Assembly (NCBI GenBank): GCA_037127255.1
Contig: JBANSL010000020.1
Coordinates: 49,451,098 to 49,515,097, forward strand
Length of the DNA: 64,000 bases
Reading direction: 5' to 3'
Source: Persicaria tinctoria
Taxonomy: Eukaryota; Streptophyta; Magnoliopsida; Caryophyllales; Polygonaceae
Shown piece after piece: positions 10,780 to 22,266 of the stretch. The notes below the pieces were generated by a model, which was given only the letters and a program-made list of their open reading frames with translations, was not told the DNA's origin and did not search any database. The translations under genes and the position numbers were made by a program. Each line of letters starts with the position of its first letter. The first letter of the stretch is position 1.

Positions 10780-12240
10780 GGACGGATCAAATGTTTACAA
10801 GTCTTATTGTGTTTTGTGTTAACAAATCTGAGCCATTGGATGGGGAGAAATGAATGGCCTAGATTATTTCAATATATTAACTTAATTATTAATGAATTGG
10901 AAAATAAACCCACCCAACCCTACCCCAAAGCGCGTGTATAAGAAACCCTAATCCAAGCCATACGCCTGTGCCCGCTTTAATTCATCTTCAACCTCTTGCT
11001 TTCCGTCTCTGCGTTCGATCTTCAAGCCAAGCCATATACGCCTATGCCTTCGAACAGATCGAGGCTCGATTCAATTTTTTTTCTATGGTGGCAATGGCGA
11101 TGGTGATGGCGGATTTCGCGCGCAGTGGGAGGTGGCCTCAGTTGTGGTTTCGATTTGGCCCTCAATGGCGGCGATTGCACCACCGCTAAGCCTCCTCGCC
11201 TCGCCGCACACCCCCGCGGCCTCCCTTGCTCGGATTCGAGGTTGGATACACACAAATCTGGTGTTGCCGCTAATTAACCCTCCTCAACTACCTCCATTAA
11301 CGAAGATGGTGGCCGAGAAGTATCGACAATCAGAGGCGGTGATGGGCGGTTGTTCGTGGGCGTCGCGGGCTCGACCTGCTGTTCTCCGGGCAAGGCTGCA
11401 CTACCGTGGTCTCGGCGACAAGGTGATGGTCAGGAGGTGGTGATCTGTGGAGGCGGCTCGCTCACGGGAGTAGTGGGAGCCGTCATGGCTTTGAGAGAAT
11501 TGAGAGGGGGAGAGGAGGACGGTGATGACGGGGGACGTTGAATTGGTTTTGGGTTGTTGGAAAACCCTAAGAGATTTGACGTTGAATTGGTTTTGGGTTG
11601 TTATTCGATAAGATTAAGGAATGATTCATTGATATGCAATAAATATTCGATGGAATGAGATAGGTTATTCGTTACTATTTGGTTATGATTTCATGTTCAG
11701 AGTCAATATTCGGTAAGTTCATAGTTTTTATTCGTTGATAATACATAATTATTCATATGTATTTAGTTAATTAGATGTGGGAAATCAAGAATTACATTTA
11801 CATACTCTTTCAACCCAGTGAATAATTACTATCAACTTAGCGAATAATTACTATCAATCTAGTGAATAGTTGCAAAATTGACCAACCCTTTTGCTATTAT
11901 CTAAATGATAACTCCTCTTTACGGATGAATAATAACGATTAATTTAGCGAATATTTACTATTAACCTAGCGAATAGTTGCAAAATTGACCAACTCATTTT
12001 CTATTATCTAACGAATAATAAGTATAAGTTAACGAATATTTTTTATCACCTTATCGAATAGTTCAAACAGTGCATCACACAAAAAACAACGTTATCCCAC
12101 CAAAAAAATGTTACGCAAAAAAAAAAAGTACAACACACGCACGTAATTTAGCAAGTGAGCAAGGAAAGAAGTGGGTCCCAGTGAGGAGCATTTTGATTGG
12201 TTGACACTGTGGGGCTCACAGGTGGGGCAGTTTTGATAGT
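10778..12240. mobile_element. Truncated MULE, same family as 54677-59990
   Basis: The left end GAGGACGGATCAAATGTTTA and the following TCTTATTGTGTTTTGTGTTA match the left end of the element at 54677. The 11690-12060 part (repeats of TAGCGAATAATTACTATCAA) matches 59040-59420. Between them, 10960-11560 is GC-rich, unlike its surroundings, and gives overlapping open frames without recognisable domains; it may be captured gene DNA. No right terminal repeat was found before the pararetrovirus starts near 12395. Confidence 0.6.
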
Positions 12241-12696
12241 AAACTGCAATTTTACCCAAGCTTTATAGAAATTACGAAATTGTTCAAACTTTTTATGATT
12301 GTATCAAAGTGAAATAACAAATGTTTTTAAATGACTTTTAATAGTACTAATTACCATAATCTACTAACTATATTATGAATAATAAGTTTTCTGTGGTTTT
12401 AAGCCCACAACGCTCTCCAACTAAAACTTCAAGTTAAAGAGGTTTGACCCATACCTGAACGCAGTTACTCTGGACCGCCGGCGTTCCTGTAGCTTCCGAC
12501 TTTCTAGAGGTGGCTAACCTTCAACCAGGCCTCCCTTAGTTCAGATTGAGCACAGATCTATTTCGTTTCCTACCTCAGACCGTTGTCTATAGCTTTTGGT
12601 TTTGATTTTGAGAGGGTGAAGGGATTTGAATCAAGAAAACAAAGTATTCAGAACACAGTGTTCAATTAAGTAGCTTTCCCTTTCTTAAAAACAAAC

Positions 12697-12702
12697 TTTA
12701 TT
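12697..12702 (-). terminator. Viral polyadenylation signal AATAAA
   Basis: AATAAA on the minus strand, about 230 bases downstream of the viral TATA box, where pararetroviruses carry their poly(A) signal. Confidence 0.45.
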
Positions 12703-12930
12703 GAATATGGGAAATATTACAACACACAAGCACTCTTAACTAAGAAATTAAACACACTTAACACTCTTATGGTCCATTGAAGGGTTTTGAACCTTAGAGT
12801 GATGGAAACACCAATCTACTCAAATTCAAAACGCTTCTACTTCTCTTTCTGATTTACAAGACTCTTTCTCTCTTCTCATATGGTTTTCTCTCTCTCTGGA
12901 ATTCGGTGTCTTGAGAGGTCTGAGAATGGC

Positions 12931-12940
12931 TCTATTTATA
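12931..12940 (-). promoter_or_regulatory. Viral full-length-transcript promoter TATA box
   Basis: TATAAATAGA on the minus strand lies between the last viral frame and the leader, the position of the 35S-type promoter. Upstream (13020-13050) is a GTGCTGACTCA-like element. Activity is not implied. Confidence 0.5.
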
Positions 12941-13120
12941 GAGCTGGAGAGAGAGCATTGGATACCTTTCAACGTCTCTTTTTTACAAATGGCCGACAGA
13001 TGGGCCCCTACTCAGAAAGCAATAAAAGCACACAGTGCTGACTCAATAATACCACTCTCATGCTAAACAGTAAAAAGAAAAAGACAAAGCATGTAAAGGC
13101 TGACTAGATTCTTCAATAAT

Positions 13121-14268
13121 TTAGCTGCATTCGTCCAGGTTCCAGACTTCTTCTTCACCCATGTTGGCTTCCAAATCATCATCATCATTAGCATAATCTT
13201 GTACTAAATCCAGAGTATTATCAACCTCTAGGTCTCGTTCATTGTCTAGATCGAGATCAAGCATTAATCCTTCAGTGTACTCTCGATCCCAAGCAATTAG
13301 CATATCAATCATTCTTTCATGACCTTCTTTATCTAAAAAGTGACCGGTTTCTATCTGTGCTAGATAAAGCTCAATGGACTCAGATCTGTCTATAGCTTGT
13401 TGCATTAATGGCTTGAGTTGTGAACTTACGATAAAGGCTGTATTTCCAACTTTGAATATCCCACAATCAGTGTGTCGATATTTGGTGATGTAGTAGTAGA
13501 TGTAAAAGAACCCTTTCGCTCTGGCCACCCATGGATGCCTTACTGTATCCAGACGCCCTTCTACTGGATCTTCCACGAACCAATATTCTTCTGAGAACAA
13601 AATGAGAATTAAATAATGTGGTAACCAGGTTTTCCCTGGTTAACATCCAAGCAGACACAATGAACTCGACACCCTTCTATCTCCTTCATGCGTTCGAACT
13701 TAACAGCTCTAAGGAAGACCTTCTTTTGGAACTTGGTGAAGTATTTGAGCATGATGCTCTCTTCTTCTTCCTTTGGCCACCGTTGGTTAATTTTATAGAG
13801 TCCGCTACACATTCTATATTTCCATGATTTTAAGTAATCTACATCTTCAGCTGGCATGATGGGTAATGATAATCCTCCCAATCCTGCACGGTTGTTTGTT
13901 ACAAAATGTGTAAATCATTTGTCTACTGCTGCTGGCAGTCTTCTGATCCTTTCAGATACCTCCCAGTAGAAGTGTCTGAAATCTCTCATCCTCCATCTCT
14001 TACATATTTCTTCCTGGAGTTCAACGGGTAGCTGAAGAACTTTTATTATCATTTCCATGGTTAGGAATCTTATAACCGTTCTGTGTCTCGTTTCTAAGAG
14101 TCCACGGCGGTATCTATTGGTAGTAAAGTTTCCAAAATCAACAGAAATATAAAAACTAGGAGGGGAAACCCATCTCTGGTATTCTCTTATCTCGCCTAGG
14201 AGATCAACATCGTGTGGGTGGAACACCCACCTCGGATTTTCCCACCGAGTTTGACGCCTTTGATCCAT
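13121..14268 (-). pseudogene. Last viral reading frame (transactivator/inclusion-body position), broken
   Basis: Three open pieces follow on the minus strand: 14268-13915, 13881-13609 and 13600-13121, each in a different frame. The first overlaps the end of the RNase H frame (ends at 14204), as the last caulimovirid gene often does. The third ends in an acidic tail rich in D and E. Position and length fit the transactivator/viroplasmin gene, but I saw no decisive motif, so the identity rests mainly on gene order. At least two frame breaks make it non-functional. Confidence 0.5.
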
Positions 14269-14950
14269 CAGCTAATTCTCTAGTTAGGCTGTCTGCTAGA
14301 GAATTTTTTGATCCCTGCACATGTTCAATAGTGAAAGTGAATTGATTAAGGGATAACTGCCAACGCAGGAGTCTCCCATGCGCTTTCACATTATCAAGAT
14401 TATTATTTATGAAACCCAATATTCCTTTACAATTTTTTATGACTGTAAAAGGTTTAGGAGCTAAGAAGATTATAAACTTCTGTATTCCACGATAAATTGC
14501 AAGAATCTTCTTTTTCATGACAGTGTAATTATATTCAGATTTATTGAAGCTGCCACTGCTATACCTGCAAAGCTTATTATCTTTCTTTAGTTTCAAAACA
14601 GCTCCCCAATGATAATCGCTAGCATTTGTTTCGAGAACTAACTCATCTTCTTCATTAGGTAAAGTCAATATTGGAAGTTTTTCACATCTTCTTTTCAGCT
14701 CTTGGACTATTTTAGTGTCTAAGTGAGTCCAACTCCAAACTTGATCTTTCTTTAATTTAATCTGTAGAGGTTTTCTTAACTTGGCTAGATCTTTAATAAA
14801 ATCAGAGGCATAAGTAAGACAACCTAGAAATCTTTCTAGTTGTTTTCTATCCTTGATTTCATTAGGAAATTTTTCTACCTCTTCCAGAATATGTTTTTGC
14901 AAGACAATTTGGCATGCTTTAATTTTTAATCCTAGAAACTCAATTTCAGG
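14204..14950 (-). pseudogene. Viral reverse transcriptase C-terminus and RNase H
   Basis: The open frame on the minus strand starts inside the reverse transcriptase (E-F-L-G-L-K motif, then H-I-L), passes the connection segment (R-F-L-G-C-L-T-Y-A) and covers the RNase H domain. The expected first catalytic aspartate, in the T-D-A-S-type motif before W-G-A, reads N (E-T-N-A-S-D). Later RNase H motifs (Y-N-Y-T-V-M-K-K-K-I-L-A, then H-V-Q-G) are preserved. The frame is cut at about 14950 by the CACTA-like insertion. The polymerase core lies in the lost segment. Confidence 0.8.
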
Positions 14951-14959
14951 CTAAGCATA

Positions 14960-17900
14960 CACTACTAGAATTCTGGGATTTAACATCGGATAATTAACAT
15001 CAGTCAGAAAAACAGGTGATGTTAAATAGATTTTGAACATCGGTTAAAAAAATTATGATGTTGAAAATAAAAGTGACACCACACCAATTTATTGACCGAT
15101 GTAAAAACAAAATTTTAGGATAAAATTAAACGAGTGGGATTGGAATTTGGACCACGTGAAATCCCGCCCATCTCAAATACAAGCGGGCTCATTTAACACT
15201 TTGAATTTTTTTTTTAAAGTTTGTATTTGTTTCTTAAAAAAAAAACACAGATCGAAGGGTTAGCCCCTTTCCTCTCCGTCTCGACTCCCGCTCCCGCGAC
15301 TCCTTCTTGTTCATCACCCCCAACCTCTTCCTTCTCCAATCTCGCCGGCTGACTCTCTCTCTCTAGATCTCATATGCTAGCAGAGATCCCTCGCCTCCGT
15401 CCTCGGTGCACCTGCACTGCCTCTCCCTCTCTTTGTTAAATGAACCACGACCGCTTCCTCTTCCAATTTCAGATCTAGGAGCTTTCACTATGGCCTTCCT
15501 CTCGGTCTCCGCCCCCTGTTCCTCACTCCCTCGAAGGTTAGGGTTTCTGAACTCGTCGTCAATCAGGGGACGGATGTCGATGCCAACACCAGAGGGCCGA
15601 AAGATTTGAGGCTGAAATCATCAATGGAGGAGACACATGTTGTCAGGTTGGCGTTCTAATTTCTTGTTTGCTAATTTAGGGTTTGTACTTATCGTTTTGG
15701 TTGATTTCTTCTCCCCTTTAGTTTCTCCATTAGGTTTATCGATTTTGGTTTCTCCATTAAGCCCTGATCTGATATAGTAGCTTTGCGATGCCCAGGAGAC
15801 TTATTGAAGGTTTTAATCTTTTTTTTGGCTCTTCTTTTTCTTGAAGGTTTTGTAAGGGCTTGATACTGCATTGAATTATACATGTGAGATGGATGAATGT
15901 TTGAGCACTTTGAATGTGAACCTTAAGTTCATGAGAGTGGATATTGAATCCGTACGTCTTTCAAACAATTTCTGTTTGATTTACATTCCCTTGTATCCTC
16001 TTTACAAATCCATTTATTCTACCATTACATTCATCTTATTTTATTTCGTCCATTGACTAGAATTCTATGATTATCTTTGAAATTGTTACTATGATTCTTT
16101 TTCTTAAATTGGATTTGCAATGAAGGTTTTGGTTGTATGAAGCATCTGCTTGAATTATGTTATGTCTGTTATTGATAATGTTTCTATCGTAACCAAACAT
16201 GATGACGAAGATAATGCAATTCATAAATTGTTCGCTACATGGTTAAAGAATTCTCTCTTCTGCTTGTTGATTCCTTTTACACCTAACCCAGGTAGAAGCC
16301 TTAAATAACAGCTTGGAGTTTCAAAGTGTAAATGGTAAGTTGAATCTGGAACTTGGCCAACTTCTTGAGAAGCTTGAGATTCTTTATGAGGTATGTCAGT
16401 TTGTTACACACCTTGGTCTTGTATCTTTTGAATCACTAATCAGATGGCACTATGGCGAGCACCATACACAATTTCTAAAAATTCGGTTTTATGTTTGGTT
16501 TGGTTCAACCATAACGATTCTATGCAGCAACTTAGAATTGACACTTTAATTAATTATTTTCTTAGAATTGCAACAAATTAAATGGTGATGGTTAGGTAGG
16601 AATCGAGTAATAGTTTTGATGAAATGAATTGAACCATAATTATTTTCTTAGAATTAAATGGTGATGTTACTCTTGTTTCCTCATGGGTGAGGTTACTTCT
16701 CTCATTGCAATTATCTCTCCTCCCTCTTGAAACTTTTATGTCTATTTCAGCATCAGGGCCATATGTGGTATGAATTTGGTAAAAAAAAATTGTGTTCATG
16801 GCTCAGATTCTGATTTATCTGCTGAAAGAGAGATTAACTTCTTCTTTGACAAACCTGCTGGTCATTTCCCATCTTGAAATAGAAAACAATATTGATTAGC
16901 ATTTTGATTACACTGTCTTGTATAATTTAGAAAAGTTGAAAAATATTTTAATAAAAAGTCTAGAATGAAGAGAGGTGCACCTATGGGTTCAACTATTCAG
17001 ATTGCTGAATGTTATTTCCCTTGTGATATGTAAGAAATGCAGTTGAACAAAGTTGGCTTGGGCTTGCTTTAAGCACAAAGTACTTGTAATTTCAGCATAT
17101 AATATCTAAATGGATTGAATCGGAAAGGGTATATCCCAAGATTTCTAACAAATTTGCACATTAGTATGGACTATAGAGTCCATGCTCTCAACTGTGCTTC
17201 TTTTCATTTTGTGCAATGGATTTATGTTTCTCTCAAGAGGAGCAAAAAGTAATTGAAGCGAAGATAAGAATGCGACAACGAGAACTCCGGGAGGAGGAAG
17301 AAAGAATGCATAAAAGATAATTAAGAAACAAGTTCTTCAGTTGGGGTTACACATGCTAAAAACATCAACAACGCCAAACCTATAGTTGTTGAATGAGAAA
17401 CACTTGTCTCTTCTTGGGACTCGATTGCTACTCCGTTGCTTAGCCCCTCATTTATCATCCAACAAAACAGGTCAATATTATGCTTTTTGGCCTTCATTAT
17501 CTTTTATTTTTCCCTGGGGAATTTCAGGTTATTACCTAAGCAGTTGTAACAGCATGTAAAATGCAATTGGAAAGTGTCTTGGTGAGACAACATCTTTGCT
17601 ATATCATGCCTTCTGGCTAATTATAAAGATTTTAGGAGCTGGTAAAGCATGTAAAATGCAATCAGTTAACATTGAGTGACATTGCAAAGCTTGGTATCAT
17701 GTTTTGATTTTTTAAAAGCTTTGAGAAACTAAAAGAATGAGAATGTGGTAATTGTCTTTCTGACTTGGTTGATTTAATGAGTGCCTGAAAGGGGGAAGGC
17801 GCGAACAATGTCATTTTTTGGATTGGTATTCGGATGATTTTACCTATAATGTTGTTTATTGAATGACCTTTTAACTAAAATTAGTACTAAATATTGAAGG

Positions 17901-18426
17901 AAACATTATGAAATTTATACATACATTTGTTGATTTCATTGGATTATTGCTCTAGTTGCTTAATTTTTCAGAAGTCAAATTACTTTTCCACTTTTAAGTT
18001 TTAACTTGACCATGTTATGAAATTTATAAAGGTTTATATGGAGAATGAAGTTATTGACTCACCTTGCTATGAAATTTATATATACAGTCCATTATGCTAA
18101 TTAGTTCAACTAATAAAAGTAAAAAACCTTTTATTGATTGAATTTTACCTCATAGTTATTCACGTGCCTTTGATCATCAAGGTTGTTTTTCTCAATGGTA
18201 TCCAAATTCTTTGTCGCGGTGGTTGCATTATTTCTCTTATTTTTCTTTTGTTTGCTTTCTTTGTTGTGGAGGCTCCAACAAGCTAGGCAACGGAGCGTCA
18301 AGCGGTAGATGTTTAAGCAGCAAAGCTTCCAACTGAAGAAGATCACCAAGCAACTGTCTACCATGGGCAGTGATACCCCCTTGAACTTTTCCATCAGGGC
18401 AGGTTCCACCAAGGAGCTGTCTTTAT
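14960..18426. mobile_element. CACTA (En/Spm)-like element inserted in the viral polymerase gene
   Basis: The left end reads CACTACTAGAATTCTGGG, the standard plant CACTA terminus. It is followed by sub-terminal repeats AACATCGG, AACATCAG and CCGATGT in both orientations. I did not find the matching right terminus, so it is either truncated or ends in a degenerate repeat near 18427. The inside is host-like: a GC-rich 5' region (15250-15600) resembling a gene start, exons resembling SEC3 (15871-16390) and a charged stretch at 17235-17320 (E-E-Q-K-V-I-E-A-K-I-R-M-R-Q-R-E-L). A 93-codon minus frame at 18131-18412 is not recognised. No transposase was seen. Confidence 0.65.
15871..16390 (+). pseudogene. 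Two exons resembling exocyst subunit SEC3
   Basis: The first exon-like stretch ends at 15951 before GTACGT and encodes E-M-D-E-C-L-S-T-L-N-V-N-L-K-F-M-R-V-D-I-E-S. The second is 16292-16390, exactly 33 codons between a good acceptor (CCCAG) and donor (GTATGT), encoding N-N-S-L-E-F-Q-S-V-N-G-K and L-L-E-K-L-E-I-L-Y-E. Plant SEC3 (exocyst tethering complex, plasma-membrane side of secretion) has this same pair of neighbouring segments in this order. Both sit inside the CACTA-like element, which suggests capture of genomic DNA with introns. Assigned from remembered family features; the rest of SEC3 is absent. Confidence 0.5.
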
Positions 18427-18427
18427 G

Positions 18428-18497
18428 GGTTCAAATATGATATTTGATTTGAAAAATGCACCACAGATATTTCAGAGAATAATGGACAATGTCTGAG
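18428..18497 (+). pseudogene. Inverted fragment of viral reverse transcriptase
   Basis: On the plus strand, opposite to the rest of the virus, one frame reads F-D-L-K-N-A-P-Q-I-F-Q-R-I-M-D-N-V before TGA. This is the F-G-L-K-N-A-P-type motif of pararetroviral and Ty3-type reverse transcriptases. The next bases (from 18498) return to minus-strand protease sequence, so an inversion breakpoint lies at about 18497. Confidence 0.65.
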
Positions 18498-18501
18498 ATT
18501 T

Positions 18502-18888
18502 CTACCAAATAAACTCAGGAAATAATGCCTTTTTACCAAAGCATACTGAACATCTGCTGTCTACAAAGGCACATAATTCATATTTATTGAACCCTTCTAA
18601 GCAAATACTTATTGGGATATAAATGCTATTGGGGTTGGTAATTCTATAATTTTTCTTTAGTGTCTCTTTGTTGACATGTTCAAGGCCTTCCTCTACCCTC
18701 ATATTATCTCCATAGAGATGTTTGAGGTCTAGCACTTCCATTCTCATTCCTAATTCGTCTTCAAATAAAGAATCTGTGAGAGATTCTTTTAAATCTTTAG
18801 CCCTTGGATCATTTTCATAGACAGGTTCACTAATGGTTTTAGTGGAATACCCTATTAGCTTTCCTTTTGGCTCGGAACTAGATGATCC
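18502..18888 (-). pseudogene. Viral aspartic protease region
   Basis: On the minus strand the frame is open from a stop near 18888 and ends in a TAG at 18502-18504. It contains C-A-F-V-D-S-R-C-S-V-C-F-G-K-K, where the protease active-site triplet should be D-S/T-G; here it is D-S-R. It follows the coat/movement frame by about 50 bases and normally leads into the reverse transcriptase, which is interrupted here. The changed triplet predicts no protease activity. Confidence 0.7.
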
Positions 18889-18936
18889 TTATTGATTTTC
18901 TCTAACATTTTGGACTATTGGGGGAATTGATGTTAT

Positions 18937-20907
18937 TCATTCCCTAAATGGGCTAGAACCTAAGTCTAGACTATGTCTAGAGGGTTCTTTCAAAATTTTA
19001 TTTTCTAACCTCTTGTTTAATGCTGCTATCATGCTCGCTATGTCTTCATCTACCACAAACGATTTGTCTTTTATGCTTGTAGTAGCTCCCTGATTCCTTG
19101 GAGTAATACTAAGATTAGGATTGAACCTAAAACTAGTGTTTCTGGATAAGCTTGGACATCTAGAGAGACTGACTGGTGGTTTAGCATTCGTATGGATTCT
19201 ACCTTCTTCATCTATGGTTAAAACCTTATTACTGCTAGTACCCGTCGAATTTTCAAATGCGTTTATCCAAATGGTCTTAAGTCTTATTTGATCAAGTTTT
19301 AGCTTAACAGGTACAACTTCTTTGCTTGGACCTACAACCTCGTGTTTCTCAGCTTCTACTATATGGCATTTTTGTGGAGGATTTGTAGTATTCTCAAGTT
19401 TATAAACTACCTTCCACTTTAATTGTAAAGGACAAATTCTCTTATGCATACTAATACCCTCTGTTAACAATTTTATAGCTAAGAACTTAGATGCATAATG
19501 ATCTTCTAGACTAACATAATAGTTAGGCCTACAGATCCAAGAAACTGCTCCTTGACTTAAATTACACACTATAACACTGATGCATTGGTCACTAAACTTT
19601 TTATTCCTAATGTCACAAACAAAATTAATGCATTGCACATCTTTTCCATAGTCTTGTAATGGATTTATAATTACTTGGATGCCACATATGAAAATATATT
19701 TTTTTTTTTTATCTTTGTTATGTTTTTTAATGTTCGCCCAATTGATTAAGTTTACTTTAGTTGCTTGATTTTCATTATTCTTGACAGTTACATCTCCAGA
19801 CATTTCTTCGCAAACATACTTAGCATATTTAGAGAACAATATTTTTTTAACAAACTGTTCTTTAGCGATAATCGGGAAATCAACCCCTGATCTAGTCATT
19901 TCTTCAACTTGTTCCTCATCTATAGAGGTTTCAGCTTGCTGAAGTTGAGCTAAGGTGGTCATTTCATATTCATCAGATAACTCACTAGGGGATTCTCCTT
20001 CCATCATTTCATTAATTTCTTCACCTTCTATTGATTCAGTTTCAGATTCTATATCTTCTTCAAACTTTTCTTTTATTATTTCTACTATCCCTTTGTTATT
20101 TCTTAGGGCTAGATCTACTGCTTCATCTTCAGATAGCTCGATATAATCCAAACTTCCTAAGGCTTCTGCTAGTCTATTGTTCTTCTTGTTTTTGCATTCA
20201 TTAGCATAATGACCTGATTCTCCGCATGCCCAACATTTGCAATTGTTCTTTTTCTCAGGACAGAACGAGGCTTTCTGGAAAAACCTCCTATTTTTAGAGA
20301 ATGGTTTTTTATAACACTTCTTATAATATTTTTCACCTCTTTGTTTATTGAAACTTTTTCCCTTATAGTTTCTTTTTCCTTGGTAATCTCTATTATTACA
20401 TCCCCATTCTGTTGGCGTCTCCCAACAAGTTAAGAATTGTTTTTTCATTCTTTGGGTGCTTCTTACGTCTCGACATTTTTTCTCGACCCATTTCCTAACA
20501 TAGGAAATTCTGTTACCAAGAGTATCTTTATCTCCATTTTTAATTAACTCTCGATACTCTTCACTTATTTGTTCATTAATTGGGGCATGAAGTTTATCAA
20601 AGAACATTTGCAGATTAGTGCTGTTTTCCCCTATCTTATAGTAATACTTCTCGAATTCTGTTATGTAATTATCAACATATTTCGAGATTATTTAAAGTTC
20701 TTTGCCATTTTAAGGCTTCCTTATCTTCATCTTCTTTTTCTCCAATGAACTCGTCTTCTATTAAATCACATATTAATGTGAACATCGTTACTGGGCTTGC
20801 CAAATTCCTAAGTTCTTGTTTTGGTTCATCACCAATAGCTCCATACCAGTCGGCAATACATCAATAGAAACTATGTTCTATGTAATTAAGGAATTGAGAA
20901 GAGTTCC
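18937..20907 (-). pseudogene. Viral coat protein with zinc knuckle and movement protein
   Basis: The 556-codon frame 20607-18937 holds the end of the coat protein, basic stretches and a CX2CX4HX4C knuckle at residues 125-138 (C-W-A-C-G-E-S-G-H-Y-A-N-E-C). An acidic region follows (about 150-225), then a 30K-type movement protein (about 240-400, around G-I-Q-V-I-I-N-P-L). The coat protein reads further upstream to about 20907, but a one-base frameshift near 20695 and at least one TGA interrupt it. A fused coat-movement polyprotein is the pattern of cavemoviruses and solendoviruses. The coat part would bind viral nucleic acid; the movement part opens plasmodesmata. Non-functional here. Confidence 0.75.
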
Positions 20908-20908
20908 A

Positions 20909-21823
20909 TCATACGTTCATGTTTAATACACTCATCCTACTTTTCTTCCAGAACTCTATGATTTCACGCCTATTCCTTACACCATCTAGATTTAATTTAT
21001 ACCCTGTTTCACTTATGGGTTCTAGATTAATTTCTCTTTGATTTTGTCTATGGTTTGGCATAAGGCTTACTCCAAATCTTTCCTTCTTTTCCAGAAATTC
21101 TTTAGGCTTTAACCTAGGTATGTAATTACTAGTTGAACCATGTTCATATCGTCTGTAATGTCTTCTAGCTTCATTTCGTTCTACTGGTTCATTCTCCTTC
21201 AACCTTCTTTGTCTTAAAATTTCATTTAACCTTTTTTGGACTTTAGATATGGGAATGTTTTCCATGTCTTCTTCATCTGAGTTCTTTTCAGACTCGTCGT
21301 TGCTCATGACTTCTTGGTTCATAAAGTTGGTTTCAATAACTTTTTGTTTCTGTAATTTCATCTTCCATTCTGGGTCATCAAACTTAGTGCTAAATCTCTT
21401 TATTTGTCGAATTGGATGTTGATTCATTTTAGGGTTTTGATTCTCGTCTTGATCTTCTTCTACCATTGCCTTGTTTTTTATATTATCTAATTTAGTAGAA
21501 AACTTATTTCTGGATTTTTTAAATGGATAACTGTATTTAAAAGGATTTCCTTTCTTGATTTCACCACCTGATGTTAGGCTTATCTGATGGATAATTTCGT
21601 TAATGGCTTTTAGATTTGTTGAGTGGTGTACTTTGCCTATTTCTTTTACAGTCTTAAATATTTTACTGCTAATCTCAATATATAATTGTTCTAATTTTTT
21701 AACTTCGAGTTTTAAATCTATAAGTTGGTCTGAAATGGCATTCAAAATTGCTCCAAAATGCTTATCGTTTATATCTAAATGTAAAGCACGAGGATAAGTC
21801 TTATGGGGGCAATTAGTAGACAC
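20909..21823 (-). pseudogene. First viral reading frame, N-terminal part of the coat polyprotein
   Basis: The 304-codon frame starts at ATG 21823, about 50 bases after the primer binding site. Residues about 20-65 form a coiled-coil-like segment (I-S-D-Q-L-I-D-L-K-L-E-V-K-K-L-E-Q-L), followed by acidic (about 175-195) and basic, R-rich stretches. It ends in TGA at 20909, but coat-like sequence continues in another frame immediately after, so it probably formed one polyprotein with the next feature. The start choice rests on being the first ATG after the leader. Confidence 0.6.
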
Positions 21824-21869
21824 CTCCAGATTGTCTTATAGATAAATACAGATTATTTTTAATTAACTA

Positions 21870-21882
21870 GGCTCTGATACCA
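21870..21882 (-). promoter_or_regulatory. Primer binding site for initiator Met-tRNA
   Basis: TGGTATCAGAGCC on the minus strand is complementary to the 3' end of plant initiator Met-tRNA, the minus-strand primer of caulimovirids. It lies just before the first viral frame. Confidence 0.85.
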
Positions 21883-22102
21883 AATTACAGGATCACTGAT
21901 AATAATAAGATAAATACGGAATATTAAAGATAACTTAAAATAATACACAAATTAAAATTCTAAACTAGTGGTTATTCTATGTAATTTTTGGTTTTTTGGT
22001 TGGATTTTAGTTGAAAAGTGGAGGGATCCACTGTTAAAAAGCAGCCAATAGGATTAGTCCTTTTGGTTTTCATTATAAGAAATGGTCCTCACCCGAGTCA
22101 AT

Positions 22103-22211
<109 letters not shown>

Positions 22212-22266
22212 CAAGGTTAAAGGGGTTTCAATTCATAACTTTAAGACAATAAATACCCTTCTTTAC

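Larger units (their letters stand above)
12395..21885 (-). mobile_element. Endogenous pararetrovirus (Caulimoviridae), cavemovirus/solendovirus-like, degenerate
   Basis: On the minus strand, in order: a Met-tRNA primer site (21870-21882), a coat protein plus movement protein region with a CCHC knuckle, an aspartic protease, reverse transcriptase/RNase H, a last reading frame in the transactivator position, and a TATA box with a downstream AATAAA. This order (coat plus movement, then polymerase, then last frame) is that of cavemoviruses and solendoviruses. About 6 kb is viral; 14951-18427 is a later insertion and part of the reverse transcriptase is lost. Frameshifts and stops occur in every viral gene, so it is an inactive old copy. 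Outer boundaries are approximate. Confidence 0.85.

Noticed and set aside
13609..13881. Treating the three frames 13121-14268 as separate genes
   Set aside because: They are consecutive pieces of one viral frame broken by indels.
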